Source of the DNA: Erythrobacter tepidarius
Lineage (GTDB): Bacteria > Pseudomonadota > Alphaproteobacteria > Sphingomonadales > Sphingomonadaceae
Direction of reading: 5' to 3'
Assembly: GCF_002155695.1 (NCBI RefSeq)
Contig: NZ_MUYJ01000017.1
Span: forward strand, 1-35,650
DNA length: 35,650 nucleotides
Shown one piece after another: positions 24,308 to 32,392 of the stretch. The position numbers were made by a program, and so were the translations under genes. Under the pieces are notes generated by a model. It was given only the letters and a program-made list of their open reading frames with translations, did not search any database and had not been told where the DNA came from. Within the stretch, counting starts at the first letter, position 1; every line of letters begins with the position of its first letter.

Positions 24308-26653
24308 TCATAACGCAATCCTCCTGAGACGCAGCGAATTGCCGATGACGCTGACCGAGGAAAGTGCCATTGCAGCCGCTGCGATGATCGGTGAAAGCAT
24401 GATGCCGAACAGCGGGTAGAGCGCGCCCGCAGCCACCGGGATACCAGCGACGTTGTAGGCAAAGGCGAAGAACAGGTTCTGCCGGATGTTGGTCATGGTT
24501 GCGTGGCTTAGGTGCCGGGCACGCGCTATCCCTGTCAAATCGCCCTTGAGCAGTGTGATGCCCGCGCTTTCGATCGCAACGTCTGTGCCGGTGCCCATGG
24601 CGATGCCGACATCGGCAGCAGCAAGCGCGGGGGCGTCGTTCACACCGTCGCCTGCCATCGCCACGATCCTGCCTTCGTCCCTCAAGCGCTTCACGATCGC
24701 GCTCTTCTGATCGGGCAGGACATCGGCTTCGATGTCGTCAATGCCGAGCCGCCGCGCGATGGCCTCAGCTGTGATGCGATTGTCTCCGGTCAACATGATG
24801 ACATGGATGCCCGCTTCGGCCAGCGCCTTGAGCGCGGCAGGCGTGGTCTGTTTAACCGGATCGGCAATGCCGATGGCACCCGCAGCACGGCCATCAATGC
24901 CAAGGAAAATTGCGGTCGCCCCTTCAGCGCGCAGGGCGTCAGCACGCCTCGCCAGTTGGGCAGTCGAGATACCCTGCTCCTCAAGAAAGCGGGCATTGCC
25001 AGCAACAAGCCGATGTCCATCGACGATGCCGGTGATGCCCTTGCCGACGGGCTGATCGACGTCGCCAGGTTCACTGATTGCGAGACCCTTGGCTTCTGCA
25101 TCCCGGACAATGGCCAGGGCCAGCGGATGCTCGCTGCTGCGTTCGAGGCTGGCGGCAAGGCGCAGAACCTCTTGGCTGTTGAACCCCTCGGCCGTCTCGA
25201 TCGCGACCACCGCAGGCTTGCCTTCGGTGAGCGTGCCGGTCTTGTCGACGACAAGGGTATCGACCTTTTCCATGCGTTCGAGCGCCTCGGCATTCTTGAT
25301 AAGGATACCGGCCTGGGCACCGCGTCCGACCCCCACCATGATCGACATCGGGGTTGCTAGACCAAGCGCACAGGGACAGGCGATGATCAGCACGGTCACC
25401 GCTGCAATCAGGCCATAGCCCATCGCCGGCGACGGGCCGACCAGGGACCAGACGACGAATGCGATCACCGCGACAGCGATCACCGCCGGCACGAACCAGC
25501 CAGACACGGCATCTGCAAGCCGCTGGATTGGCGCACGACTGCGCTGGGCTTCTGCCACCATCTGGACGATGCGTGCCAGCATGGTGTCGCGCCCAATCTT
25601 CTCGGCGCGCATCACGAGGCCACCGGTCTGATTTATCGTGCCGCCAATCAGCTTCGACGCTGCCTCCTTGATCACCGGCATGGACTCGCCAGTCACCATC
25701 GATTCATCGACCGTGCCGCGGCCGTCCAGCACCACGCCATCGACCGGCACCTTTTCGCCAGGGCGAATGCGCAAAGTGTCGCCGACCATTACCTGGTCGA
25801 GGGTGATCTCCTCGTCGCTGCCATCGGGACGAACCCGGCGGGCGAGCTTGGGCGAAAGGTCGAGCAATGCGCGGATTGCGCCACTGGTCGTCTCGCGGGC
25901 ATGCAGTTCAAGCAGTTGGCCAAGCAAGACCAGGACGGTAATGACCGCTGCCGCCTCAAAATAGACCGCGACCGAGCCGTCCATCGCGCGAAACGCGGCC
26001 GGAAAAATGCCAGGCGCGAGCGTCGCCGCCATGCTGTAGGCCCAAGCGACTCCGGTCCCCATCGCGATCAGGGTGAACATGTTGAGATTGCGGCTCTTGA
26101 TCGAGGCCAGGCCGCGTTCAAAAAAGGGCCAGCCAGCCCAGATAACCACTGGCGTTGCCAGCACCATCTGAACCAGGTTGCCGATGTTCCCATCCAGATA
26201 ATGGCGCAGTCCTCTCAAGTGTCCGCCCATCTCGAGTGCCACTACCGGCAAGGCGAGGATGAGCCCGATCACAAAGCGCCGCTTCATGTCGGCATATTCC
26301 GGTGACGGTCCATCGCTGAGCGTCGGGGTCATCGGTTCCAGGGCCATGCCGCAGATCGGGCAGCTTCCCGGCCCTGCTTGCTGAACCTCCGGATGCATCG
26401 GGCAGGTCCAGATCGCGCCTTCTGGCACCGGTTCTGTCGGGCGCGGCGCATCAATCACATAGCGCGCCGGATGAGCTTCGAACTTGGTCAGACAGCCAGA
26501 GCTGCAGAAGTAGTGATGGGCGCCGTCATGGGTGGCGACATGCGTCGTCGTCGCAGGGTCAACGCTCATTCCGCAGATGGGGTCAATCACCATTCCTGGA
26601 GCCTTCGATCCGGAATGGGCGCATTTCGCATGGTCGTGATGCGACTCGGTCAT
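24308..26653 (-). CDS. copA/copB-type: Copper-translocating P1B-type ATPase with YHS and CPMHP domains
   Basis: A 781-residue heavy-metal ATPase that would pump copper out of the cytoplasm. The N-terminus has 'ESHHDHAKCAH', a YHS domain (~21-68, with 'PICGM' and 'YFCSSGC'), then a metal-binding domain 'WTCPMHPEVQQAGPGSCPICGMALEP' (~82-107), instead of the GMxCxxC domain. Membrane and catalytic motifs are the CPC ('VLIIACPCALGLATP'), DKTGT, the HP motif in 'SSEHPLALAIV', and 'MAGDGVNDAPALAAADVGIAMG'. I start at ATG 26653, with an AGGAG site 8 bases upstream. It is the last gene of the minus-strand copC-copD-ATPase set. Confidence 0.94.
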   Translation of the reverse strand: MTESHHDHAKCAHSGSKAPGMVIDPICGMSVDPATTTHVATHDGAHHYFCSSGCLTKFEAHPARYVIDAPRPTEPVPEGAIWTCPMHPEVQQAGPGSCPICGMALEPMTPTLSDGPSPEYADMKRRFVIGLILALPVVALEMGGHLRGLRHYLDGNIGNLVQMVLATPVVIWAGWPFFERGLASIKSRNLNMFTLIAMGTGVAWAYSMAATLAPGIFPAAFRAMDGSVAVYFEAAAVITVLVLLGQLLELHARETTSGAIRALLDLSPKLARRVRPDGSDEEITLDQVMVGDTLRIRPGEKVPVDGVVLDGRGTVDESMVTGESMPVIKEAASKLIGGTINQTGGLVMRAEKIGRDTMLARIVQMVAEAQRSRAPIQRLADAVSGWFVPAVIAVAVIAFVVWSLVGPSPAMGYGLIAAVTVLIIACPCALGLATPMSIMVGVGRGAQAGILIKNAEALERMEKVDTLVVDKTGTLTEGKPAVVAIETAEGFNSQEVLRLAASLERSSEHPLALAIVRDAEAKGLAISEPGDVDQPVGKGITGIVDGHRLVAGNARFLEEQGISTAQLARRADALRAEGATAIFLGIDGRAAGAIGIADPVKQTTPAALKALAEAGIHVIMLTGDNRITAEAIARRLGIDDIEADVLPDQKSAIVKRLRDEGRIVAMAGDGVNDAPALAAADVGIAMGTGTDVAIESAGITLLKGDLTGIARARHLSHATMTNIRQNLFFAFAYNVAGIPVAAGALYPLFGIMLSPIIAAAAMALSSVSVIGNSLRLRRIAL

Positions 26654-26685
26654 ACTTCGTGCTCCTCTGGTCGCACCTCTCATCA

Positions 26686-26706
26686 ACCTTGACATCACGT
26701 CAGGGT
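26686..26706. promoter_or_regulatory. Dyad upstream of the copper ATPase gene
   Basis: ACCTTGAC and GTCAGGGT are near-perfect inverted arms (7 of 8) around five bases, 33 bases before the ATPase ATG and just after the copD stop. It may be a binding site for a metal-responsive regulator. It does not match the ECF motif found elsewhere in the island. Confidence 0.35.
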
Positions 26707-26717
26707 CACGAGGCAAT

Positions 26718-27650
26718 TTACCCGTTCGCCATGATCGGCTCCAGCGTACCCAACAAGGCCACCACGGCGAGGATCAAAAGTGCTGCGCCCATTTCCATAA
26801 CAAGGCTTTGTTGAAGGCCACGTAACGCGGTGGCCGGATTGCCGTCGGCGATGGCTGCACCAAGAGCGGGTGTCAGCCGCCAGCGGTTGGCACCCGCCAG
26901 CACCAGCATAGCAGCAAACAGGACGAGCTTGATGAGCAGGAGTTGGCCGTAGCGCGAAGCGAACAAGGTGTCCGGGTGAGGCAAGCCCATCAGGATCAGG
27001 CTATTGGTGAGGCCCGTGAGAACGATCAACCCGACCGCAAGCGTCCCGACCCGCGAAAATCGTTCAAGGGTCCGATGCGCGATCCTGATCTGCATATCGG
27101 ATTGGCGGGCCAATGGCTGAAAAAGCAGCCAGGAGAAGGCGGCGATTCCGCCGATCCATACAGCTGCCGCCAGCATGTGAACGATGTCGCTCAGGCGGTG
27201 GAGGGAGCCGGTCCACCCTTCGGTTGCGCCGGCATGGCCCGTCCAGACCAGCGTGGCGACCGCCAGCGCAGTCGAAGCAAGCAGAGAGTGCCTGGCAATA
27301 TGTGGGCTTCGGTCGAGCGCGAGCGCGGCAACCAAGGCAATTGATAGTGCTGCCATGCGCACGATCCAGGCACTGCCTAGGGCGCTTTGCGTAACTATCT
27401 GCCCGAAGGTTGAGGCATCGACTGCCCAGAAGCTTGTTCCGATCATGGCTGCGACAAGCGCAATCATGCCGGTGCCAGACAGCAGCAGCCCGAGTAGCGA
27501 AAGGATGAGGGCAGGTTTGGCCAGCGGCAGCAAGGCAGTGCCTCGCTCTTCGGGTTCCAGCGCGTAAAGCGAGAAGGCCGTCACACCTACCAGCACCATC
27601 AGGTCGGCGTAAAGCGCAAACCGGAGGGCGATAACAAGCGGACTGTCCAT
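26718..27650 (-). CDS. copD: Copper resistance membrane protein CopD
   Basis: A 310-residue inner-membrane protein with eight or so hydrophobic helices and the CopD pattern: 'LYADLMVLVGVTAFSLYAL' at the N-terminus, 'HAGATEGWTGSLHRLSDIVHMLAAAVWIGGIAAFSWLLF' in the middle (several His residues facing the membrane), and 'RYGQLLLIKLVLFAAMLVLAGANRWRLTPAL' later. It is thought to move copper across the inner membrane together with CopC. The gene begins four bases after the copC stop, so it is in the same operon. Confidence 0.93.
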   Translation of the reverse strand: MDSPLVIALRFALYADLMVLVGVTAFSLYALEPEERGTALLPLAKPALILSLLGLLLSGTGMIALVAAMIGTSFWAVDASTFGQIVTQSALGSAWIVRMAALSIALVAALALDRSPHIARHSLLASTALAVATLVWTGHAGATEGWTGSLHRLSDIVHMLAAAVWIGGIAAFSWLLFQPLARQSDMQIRIAHRTLERFSRVGTLAVGLIVLTGLTNSLILMGLPHPDTLFASRYGQLLLIKLVLFAAMLVLAGANRWRLTPALGAAIADGNPATALRGLQQSLVMEMGAALLILAVVALLGTLEPIMANG

Positions 27651-27654
27651 GCCT

Positions 27655-28038
27655 TCAGCGCACGGTGAAGCTGAAGTTGCCGTCCATGCGATGCGTGTCG
27701 GCTCCGGCCGCGCTCCAGGTCACGCGGTAAGTGCCGGCGGCGAGCGGGCGGCGGAGCAGCAAAGTCATCGATTTCCGGTCCTTGCCCAGCTGCACGGTGA
27801 AACCCGTGATCGGCATCGGCGCATGGTTTGCCATACCCGGCATTCCCGTCATCGCGATCTCGGCCCGTGCCGTTGCGCCGATCACCGCCTCATTAAAGCG
27901 CAGTTCGATCCTCGTTGGTGCTTCGACCGTTGCATTGGCGGCCGGGGTCGAGGACACAAGCCGCGTATGCGCGCTGGCAAGCTGCGGGACCATAAGACCC
28001 AGAGCCGCGGCGGCGAGGGCAAGGCTGATCAATCGCAT
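27655..28038 (-). CDS. copC: Periplasmic copper-binding protein CopC
   Basis: A 127-residue secreted protein. The signal peptide ends 'QLASA' and the mature protein starts 'HTRLVSSTPAANA', so His24 becomes the N-terminal copper ligand of the histidine-brace site. 'APTRIELRFNEAV', the Met-rich 'MTGMPGMANH' and the C-terminal 'GTYRVTWSAAGADTHRMDGNFSFTV' with the second His/Asp ligands complete the CopC beta-barrel. The length matches the family. It heads the minus-strand operon with its own predicted ECF promoter. Confidence 0.95.
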   Translation of the reverse strand: MRLISLALAAAALGLMVPQLASAHTRLVSSTPAANATVEAPTRIELRFNEAVIGATARAEIAMTGMPGMANHAPMPITGFTVQLGKDRKSMTLLLRRPLAAGTYRVTWSAAGADTHRMDGNFSFTVR

Positions 28039-28072
28039 GAGGAAACTCCTTGGAATTGGCTACCAGGATGAA

Positions 28073-28099
28073 ATACGCGCGCCGGAACAGCATCCCTCA
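28073..28099 (-). promoter_or_regulatory. Predicted ECF promoter of copC
   Basis: On the minus strand, TGAGGGA (28099 to 28093), exactly 15 bases, then CGTAT (28077 to 28073). The same elements with the same spacing lie before the regulatory operon and before copA. The box sits 34 bases from the copC ATG. Confidence 0.75.
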
Positions 28100-28121
28100 A
28101 ATTGGGCGGGTTCGGTTTTTC

Positions 28122-28148
28122 TGAGGGATCGGGGAAATGGCTTCGTAT
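28122..28148 (+). promoter_or_regulatory. Predicted ECF promoter of the cnrYXH-like operon
   Basis: TGAGGGA (28122-28128), 15 bases, CGTAT (28144-28148), 28 bases before the first ATG of the operon. It lies back to back with the copC promoter, with 22 bases between the two -35 boxes, so the sigma factor gene would switch on its own operon. Confidence 0.78.
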
Positions 28149-28176
28149 TGGATGTCGACACCTTGGGAGACTCACC

Positions 28177-28455
28177 ATGTCAGATCTTGATCAGGCGCTC
28201 CGCCGTTTGGCCACACTTCCGGCCCCTTCGGGGCTGGCGACAATCGACGACAAAGTGCTTGCCGGAGTGGCTGCGAGCCGCCGCGAGGCTGCGGCCGGGT
28301 CTCGGCTGACGGGCTTTGCCGCAGCCCTCGCCCTGGCGGTTGGCATAGCGGGTGGTGGACTGGCGGGCGGCGAACCCGCCACAGCTCAGCCACTCTCACC
28401 CTTTGCCCCCGACAATCTGCTCGCACCTTCAACCTTGCTGGATGTGCACCCGTGA
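28177..28455 (+). CDS. Small membrane protein, putative anti-sigma factor (CnrY-like position)
   Basis: A 92-residue protein with a cytoplasmic N-terminal part (1-43, 'LDQALRRLATLPAPSGLATIDDKVLAGV'), one membrane helix (~44-63) and a short periplasmic tail. Size, topology and place as first gene before a CnrX-like sensor and an ECF sigma factor equal those of CnrY (about 95 residues), which holds the sigma factor CnrH at the membrane. I see no confident sequence match, so the role is inferred from layout. Its TGA overlaps the GTG of the sensor gene by four bases. Confidence 0.72.
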   Translation: MSDLDQALRRLATLPAPSGLATIDDKVLAGVAASRREAAAGSRLTGFAAALALAVGIAGGGLAGGEPATAQPLSPFAPDNLLAPSTLLDVHP

Positions 28456-28892
28456 ATTGGACCAGGCGGCTGATCGTTATCGGGCTTGTTGCATTTGCGG
28501 CGGCGCTGGCCGGAACTTATGCCGGTCGCGTCCTGTTCGCTCCGGAAGGGCAGAGCGAGACCGAACTCCACGCACTGCTGCACCGCGAACTCGAACTCGA
28601 TGCCGCACAGGAAGCAAAGATTGAAGCAATCGAGCAGCGTTTTGCCACCCGCCGCAAGGTGCTTGAGCTGGAGATGCGGGCGGCCAATGCCCGTCTGGCC
28701 GAAGCGATAGAAGCGGAACATGGCTATGGTCCGGAAGTCACCGCCGCCATCGACCATACCCACAAGGTCATGGGTGAGATGCAGAAGGAAACACTGGAGC
28801 ATCTCTTTGCCATGCGCGCCGTCCTGAGGCCCGATCAGGCGGCCAGGTTCGACCGGTCGGTTACCAGAGCCCTGACCCCGGAATTGCCGTGA
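28452..28892 (+). CDS. Periplasmic heavy-metal sensor, CnrX-like
   Basis: A 146-residue protein anchored by one N-terminal helix (~7-29), with a four-helix hook-shaped periplasmic domain. It has 'ELHALLHRELELD' giving His40 and His44, then Glu61 and 'LEHLFAMR' giving His117 and Met121. In CnrX (148 residues), the Ni/Co ligands as I recall them are His42, His46, Glu63, His119 and Met123. All five are kept with a constant offset of two. It would tell the anti-sigma factor when metal is present in the periplasm. GTG start, overlapping both neighbours by four bases. Confidence 0.87.
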   Translation: MNWTRRLIVIGLVAFAAALAGTYAGRVLFAPEGQSETELHALLHRELELDAAQEAKIEAIEQRFATRRKVLELEMRAANARLAEAIEAEHGYGPEVTAAIDHTHKVMGEMQKETLEHLFAMRAVLRPDQAARFDRSVTRALTPELP

Positions 28893-29458
28893 GCCTTTCG
28901 CTGTCCGACGGAAGCGACGGCGAGCTCGCGGCACTGGCGCTCGCCGGTCGGCAAGACGCCTATCGCGAACTGCTGGCGCGCCACCGTGAAACTGTCTTTC
29001 GTCTGGTGCGAGCGTCGGTCGGCGACCCGCACGAGGCACTTGATATCACCCAGGAAACCTTCATCGCCGCGTTCTCGTCGCTTGGACGCTACGACCATGA
29101 GCGCCCTTTCCTGGTCTGGCTTAAGCACATCGCGCTCAACAAGTGCCGGGACTGGGCGAGGCGGAGAAAGGTTCGGGCTTTCTTCACGCGAGCAGCGCCG
29201 CTGGAGATGGCTTTCGAAGTTTCGGATGATTCCATTCCTGCCGACGTGCAAGCCGCGGACCGGACCGAACTGGCGCGCGTGACCGCGGCCATATCGCGCT
29301 TGCCGTCCCGTCTGCGCGAGGCGCTGGTCCTCCGCACGATCGACGGCCTCGGCCAGGCTGAAGCCGCAGAGGTGCTGGGAGTCAGCGAGAAGACGGTCGA
29401 GACCCGCCTCTATCGGGCCAGGGGAAAATTAAAGGCGATGCTTGGCAACCAGATCTGA
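28889..29458 (+). CDS. ECF RNA polymerase sigma factor (CnrH-like role)
   Basis: A 189-residue ECF sigma factor. Region 2 runs from 'YRELLARHRETVFRLVRASVGDPHEALDITQETFIAAFSSLGRYDHERPFLVWLKHIALNKCRDWARRRK' (~26-95). Region 4 is 'ISRLPSRLREALVLRTIDGLGQAEAAEVLGVSEKTVETRLYRARGKLKAML' (~134-184). It has no extra C-terminal domain, so control is by the membrane protein two genes upstream. GTG start overlapping the sensor stop. It probably reads the shared TGAGGG-N15-CGTAT promoters before copC, before its own operon and before copA. Confidence 0.93.
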   Translation: MSLSLSDGSDGELAALALAGRQDAYRELLARHRETVFRLVRASVGDPHEALDITQETFIAAFSSLGRYDHERPFLVWLKHIALNKCRDWARRRKVRAFFTRAAPLEMAFEVSDDSIPADVQAADRTELARVTAAISRLPSRLREALVLRTIDGLGQAEAAEVLGVSEKTVETRLYRARGKLKAMLGNQI

Positions 29459-29482
29459 GGGGTAGGGAAAGCGGCTGCGTAT
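29456..29482 (+). promoter_or_regulatory. Predicted ECF promoter of copA
   Basis: TGAGGGG (29456-29462), 15 bases, CGTAT (29478-29482). Beyond the boxes, most of the spacer also resembles that of the regulatory operon promoter (GGGAAA, GGCT, then GGA after CGTAT). The -35 overlaps the stop codon of the sigma factor gene; copA starts 37 bases downstream. Confidence 0.78.
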
Positions 29483-29519
29483 AGGACGTTGAAGCCGTCA
29501 ATCTCACCGGACACCATTC

Positions 29520-31274
29520 ATGCACTCTTTTGCGCTTGATCGCCGTACACTCATCCGTTCGGCTGCCTTGGGAGGCGGGGGCCTTGCGCTTTCGGCAGCG
29601 CTCCCGGCCTGGGCGCGCAGCGGAACTTCTGGTCTTGGTGCCCCGATGGCCGTGTTGTCCGGGGAGCAAATCGCACTATCCATCGGCCATGCCTCGCTCA
29701 GGGTCGGTGGACGTGACGGGCATGCCATCGGCATCAATGGTGTGACACCTGGCCCGGTCATCCGGCTGAAGGAGGGCCAAATGGTTCGCCTCGCAGTGAA
29801 CAACACACTCAACGAGGAAACCTCGATCCATTGGCACGGGTTGCTCGTGCCTTTCCAGATGGACGGCGTGCCGGGAGTGAGCTTTCCCGGGATCAAGGCC
29901 GGACAGACCTTCGTGTACGAGTTTCCCGTCAGGCAGTCTGGCACCTATTGGTATCACAGCCACTCCGGCATGCAGGAAGCGTTGGGCATGTATGGCGCGA
30001 TCGTCATCGATCCCGCCGCGCCCGATCCGGTGGTCTATGACCGCGAACATGTAATCATGCTCGCCGACTGGAGCTTCATGCATCCGCACACCCAGTTGCG
30101 GAAGTTGAAGGCCCAGCCCGGCTATTTCAACATGCAAAAGCAGACCTTTTCGGGATTGCTCGATGGCAAAGACCAGTCCGCTTCCGAGCGCCGTATGTGG
30201 GCCAAGATGCGGATGGACCCGACAGACATTTCGGATGTCACCGGCGCAACCTATCATTTCCTGGTCAACGGGCATGACAGCGCCGCGAATTGGACCGGAC
30301 TGTTCGCCCCCGGCGAGCGGGTGCGCCTGCGCATCATCAATGCCGCCGCCATGACCAATTTCAATGTCCGGATTCCGGGCCTTGCGATGACGGTGGTTGC
30401 CGCCGATGGGCAGAACGTGCAGCCAGTCGAGACCGACGAGTTCCAGATCGGCATTGCCGAGACCTATGACGTCATAGTGGAGCCCAGGAGTGATGAGGCT
30501 TATGGCTTCATCGCCGAAGCCATCGACCGCTCCGGTCAGGTGCGCGCCACGCTTGCTCCGCGCCTCGGCATGGTCGCGCCAATCCCGGCGATCCGCGAAC
30601 GCCCGCTGCTGTCCATGAAAGACATGGGCATGGGCGATATGTCTGCACCCGGTGCCGATGCGAGTGTAGCTGATCACGCAGCGATGGGCCACGCGATGCC
30701 CGGGGTGGATCACGGCTCGATGAAGATGCGCGATCCGGCGGTCGCGCCGCAGGTCAAACTGGGGCCAGGCGTGGCAACGCTTTCGCCAATGCCGATGGAC
30801 CGCACAGGCGAACGCCCGACGGGCCTAGAGAAAGTCGATCACCGGGTGCTGACTTATCGTGACCTCAAATCGCTGACCCCCAATCCCGACAAGCGCACGC
30901 CGTCGCGAGAGATCGACATCCATCTGACCGCCAACATGGAGCGCTACATGTGGTCCTTCGACGGCGAAAAGTTCAGCGAGAACACTGAGCCGATCCCGTT
31001 CCGCCACATGGAGCGGGTGCGCGTCAATCTTATAAACGACACGATGATGCCGCATCCGATTCACCTGCACGGTCATTTCTTCGAACTGGTCACTGGTAAT
31101 GCGGGCCATCATCCGCTGAAGCACACGGTCAATGTCCTGCCGGGCGGTAAGGTCTCGTTCGACCTGACGGCCGATGAACTCGGCGACTGGGCGTTCCACT
31201 GTCACATGCTGCTGCACATGATGTCGGGGATGTTCCGGGTCGTGACCGTGCGCCACGAGGAAGACGCGGCGTGA
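29520..31274 (+). CDS. copA: Multicopper oxidase CopA (periplasmic copper resistance)
   Basis: A 584-residue secreted copper oxidase that turns Cu(I) into the less toxic Cu(II) and binds copper. A Tat signal ('DRRTLIRSAALGGGGLALSAALPAWA') indicates export of the folded protein. Copper-ligand motifs are HWHG (104-107), HSHSG (146-150), 'HPIHLHGHFF' near 515, and HCHMLLHMMSGM (560-571). A Met/His-rich stretch ('KDMGMGDMSAPGADASVADHAAMGHAMPGVDHGSMKM', ~364-402) is the extra copper-binding segment of the CopA group. Its TGA overlaps the copB GTG. Confidence 0.96.
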   Translation: MHSFALDRRTLIRSAALGGGGLALSAALPAWARSGTSGLGAPMAVLSGEQIALSIGHASLRVGGRDGHAIGINGVTPGPVIRLKEGQMVRLAVNNTLNEETSIHWHGLLVPFQMDGVPGVSFPGIKAGQTFVYEFPVRQSGTYWYHSHSGMQEALGMYGAIVIDPAAPDPVVYDREHVIMLADWSFMHPHTQLRKLKAQPGYFNMQKQTFSGLLDGKDQSASERRMWAKMRMDPTDISDVTGATYHFLVNGHDSAANWTGLFAPGERVRLRIINAAAMTNFNVRIPGLAMTVVAADGQNVQPVETDEFQIGIAETYDVIVEPRSDEAYGFIAEAIDRSGQVRATLAPRLGMVAPIPAIRERPLLSMKDMGMGDMSAPGADASVADHAAMGHAMPGVDHGSMKMRDPAVAPQVKLGPGVATLSPMPMDRTGERPTGLEKVDHRVLTYRDLKSLTPNPDKRTPSREIDIHLTANMERYMWSFDGEKFSENTEPIPFRHMERVRVNLINDTMMPHPIHLHGHFFELVTGNAGHHPLKHTVNVLPGGKVSFDLTADELGDWAFHCHMLLHMMSGMFRVVTVRHEEDAA

Positions 31275-32326
31275 AGGCGACCCATATCATCATCGCTTGT
31301 GTCTTGCTGGTGACGCCCGGCTTTGCGGGGGCCCAAGCCACCATGCCAGGCATGGAAATGAAGGATGCGGCCGGCACAGTTGCTCGAGGCGAGGCCCCGC
31401 CGGTTGCAATGGACCATTCCGGCCATAGTCAGCCCGAAGCTGCCGTTCCCGCGCCTGTCGCAGTCGATCCCCATGCCGGACACGCTGCCGAGCCTAAGCC
31501 AGCGACTGCGCCACGGCCTGAAGCGATCGATCACTCCGGCCATGATATGAATGCCATGGCGGGCATTCCCGAGGGTGATCCGGGAATCGGAACTGCTCCC
31601 GCCCCTGCGCCGCCAGGCGACCATGCCGCCGACAGCTTCTTCGATCCCGTCGAAATGGCGCGTGCGAGAGAGGCCCTAGGGCGGGAGATTGGTGCCTTCA
31701 TTGGGTCGATGGTGCTCTTCGATCTCGCCGAATTCCACGTGCGCAAGGGCAGGGACGGTTATCGCTGGGCTGGCGAGGCCTGGTTCGGCGGCGACGTCAA
31801 TCGCCTCCTGATCAAAACGGAGGGCGAGGGCGCATTCGGCGAGCCGATCGAGAATCTGGAAATCCAGTCACTCTATTCACGTGCCATCATGCCGTTCTGG
31901 AATGCGCATGTCGGCTTGCGGCACGATATAGCACCCAATCCCTCGCAAACGTATGCCGTTGTCGGCGTCGAAGGGATCGCGCCGTACTGGTTTCATTTGA
32001 CGGGGCAGATGTTCCTCTCCGACAAGGGTGACATACGGGCTCGCCTTGAGGGAAGTTACGATGAGCGGATCACCCAGCGCCTGATCTTCCAGCCCCGCGC
32101 GGAACTCAATTTCTCGGCTCAGGACATGCCTGCGATCGGCGTCGGATCGGGACTCACCGATTTCGAACTGGGTGCGCGCTTGCGCTATGAGATCCGGCGC
32201 GAGTTCGCGCCCTATGTTGGCGTGGAATGGAGCCGGAAGGCGGGCGACACCGCGCGGTTGGCACGGTTCGCAGGAGAAGATCCGGATGTGGTCAGTTTTG
32301 CCGCTGGCCTGAGGGTGTGGTTCTGA
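31271..32326 (+). CDS. copB: Copper resistance outer membrane protein CopB
   Basis: A 351-residue protein with a signal peptide (~1-21), a long His/Met/Pro-rich segment (~24-120: 'MPGMEM', 'MDHSGHSQP', 'DPHAGHAAEP', 'DHSGHDMNAM') able to bind several copper ions, and a C-terminal beta-barrel ('FDLAEFHVRKGRDGYRWAGEAWFGGDVNRLLIKTEGEGAFGEPIENLEIQSLYSRAI', ending in 'FAAGLRVWF' with an aromatic last residue). This is the CopB (PcoB) layout. GTG start, coupled to copA by a four-base overlap. Confidence 0.95.
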   Translation: MKATHIIIACVLLVTPGFAGAQATMPGMEMKDAAGTVARGEAPPVAMDHSGHSQPEAAVPAPVAVDPHAGHAAEPKPATAPRPEAIDHSGHDMNAMAGIPEGDPGIGTAPAPAPPGDHAADSFFDPVEMARAREALGREIGAFIGSMVLFDLAEFHVRKGRDGYRWAGEAWFGGDVNRLLIKTEGEGAFGEPIENLEIQSLYSRAIMPFWNAHVGLRHDIAPNPSQTYAVVGVEGIAPYWFHLTGQMFLSDKGDIRARLEGSYDERITQRLIFQPRAELNFSAQDMPAIGVGSGLTDFELGARLRYEIRREFAPYVGVEWSRKAGDTARLARFAGEDPDVVSFAAGLRVWF

Positions 32327-32392
32327 TACCGATAGCAAGGCACCAAGGCTTTGGCTGGACCGACGGGTCGCAATGAAGCAGGACTTGATCCT

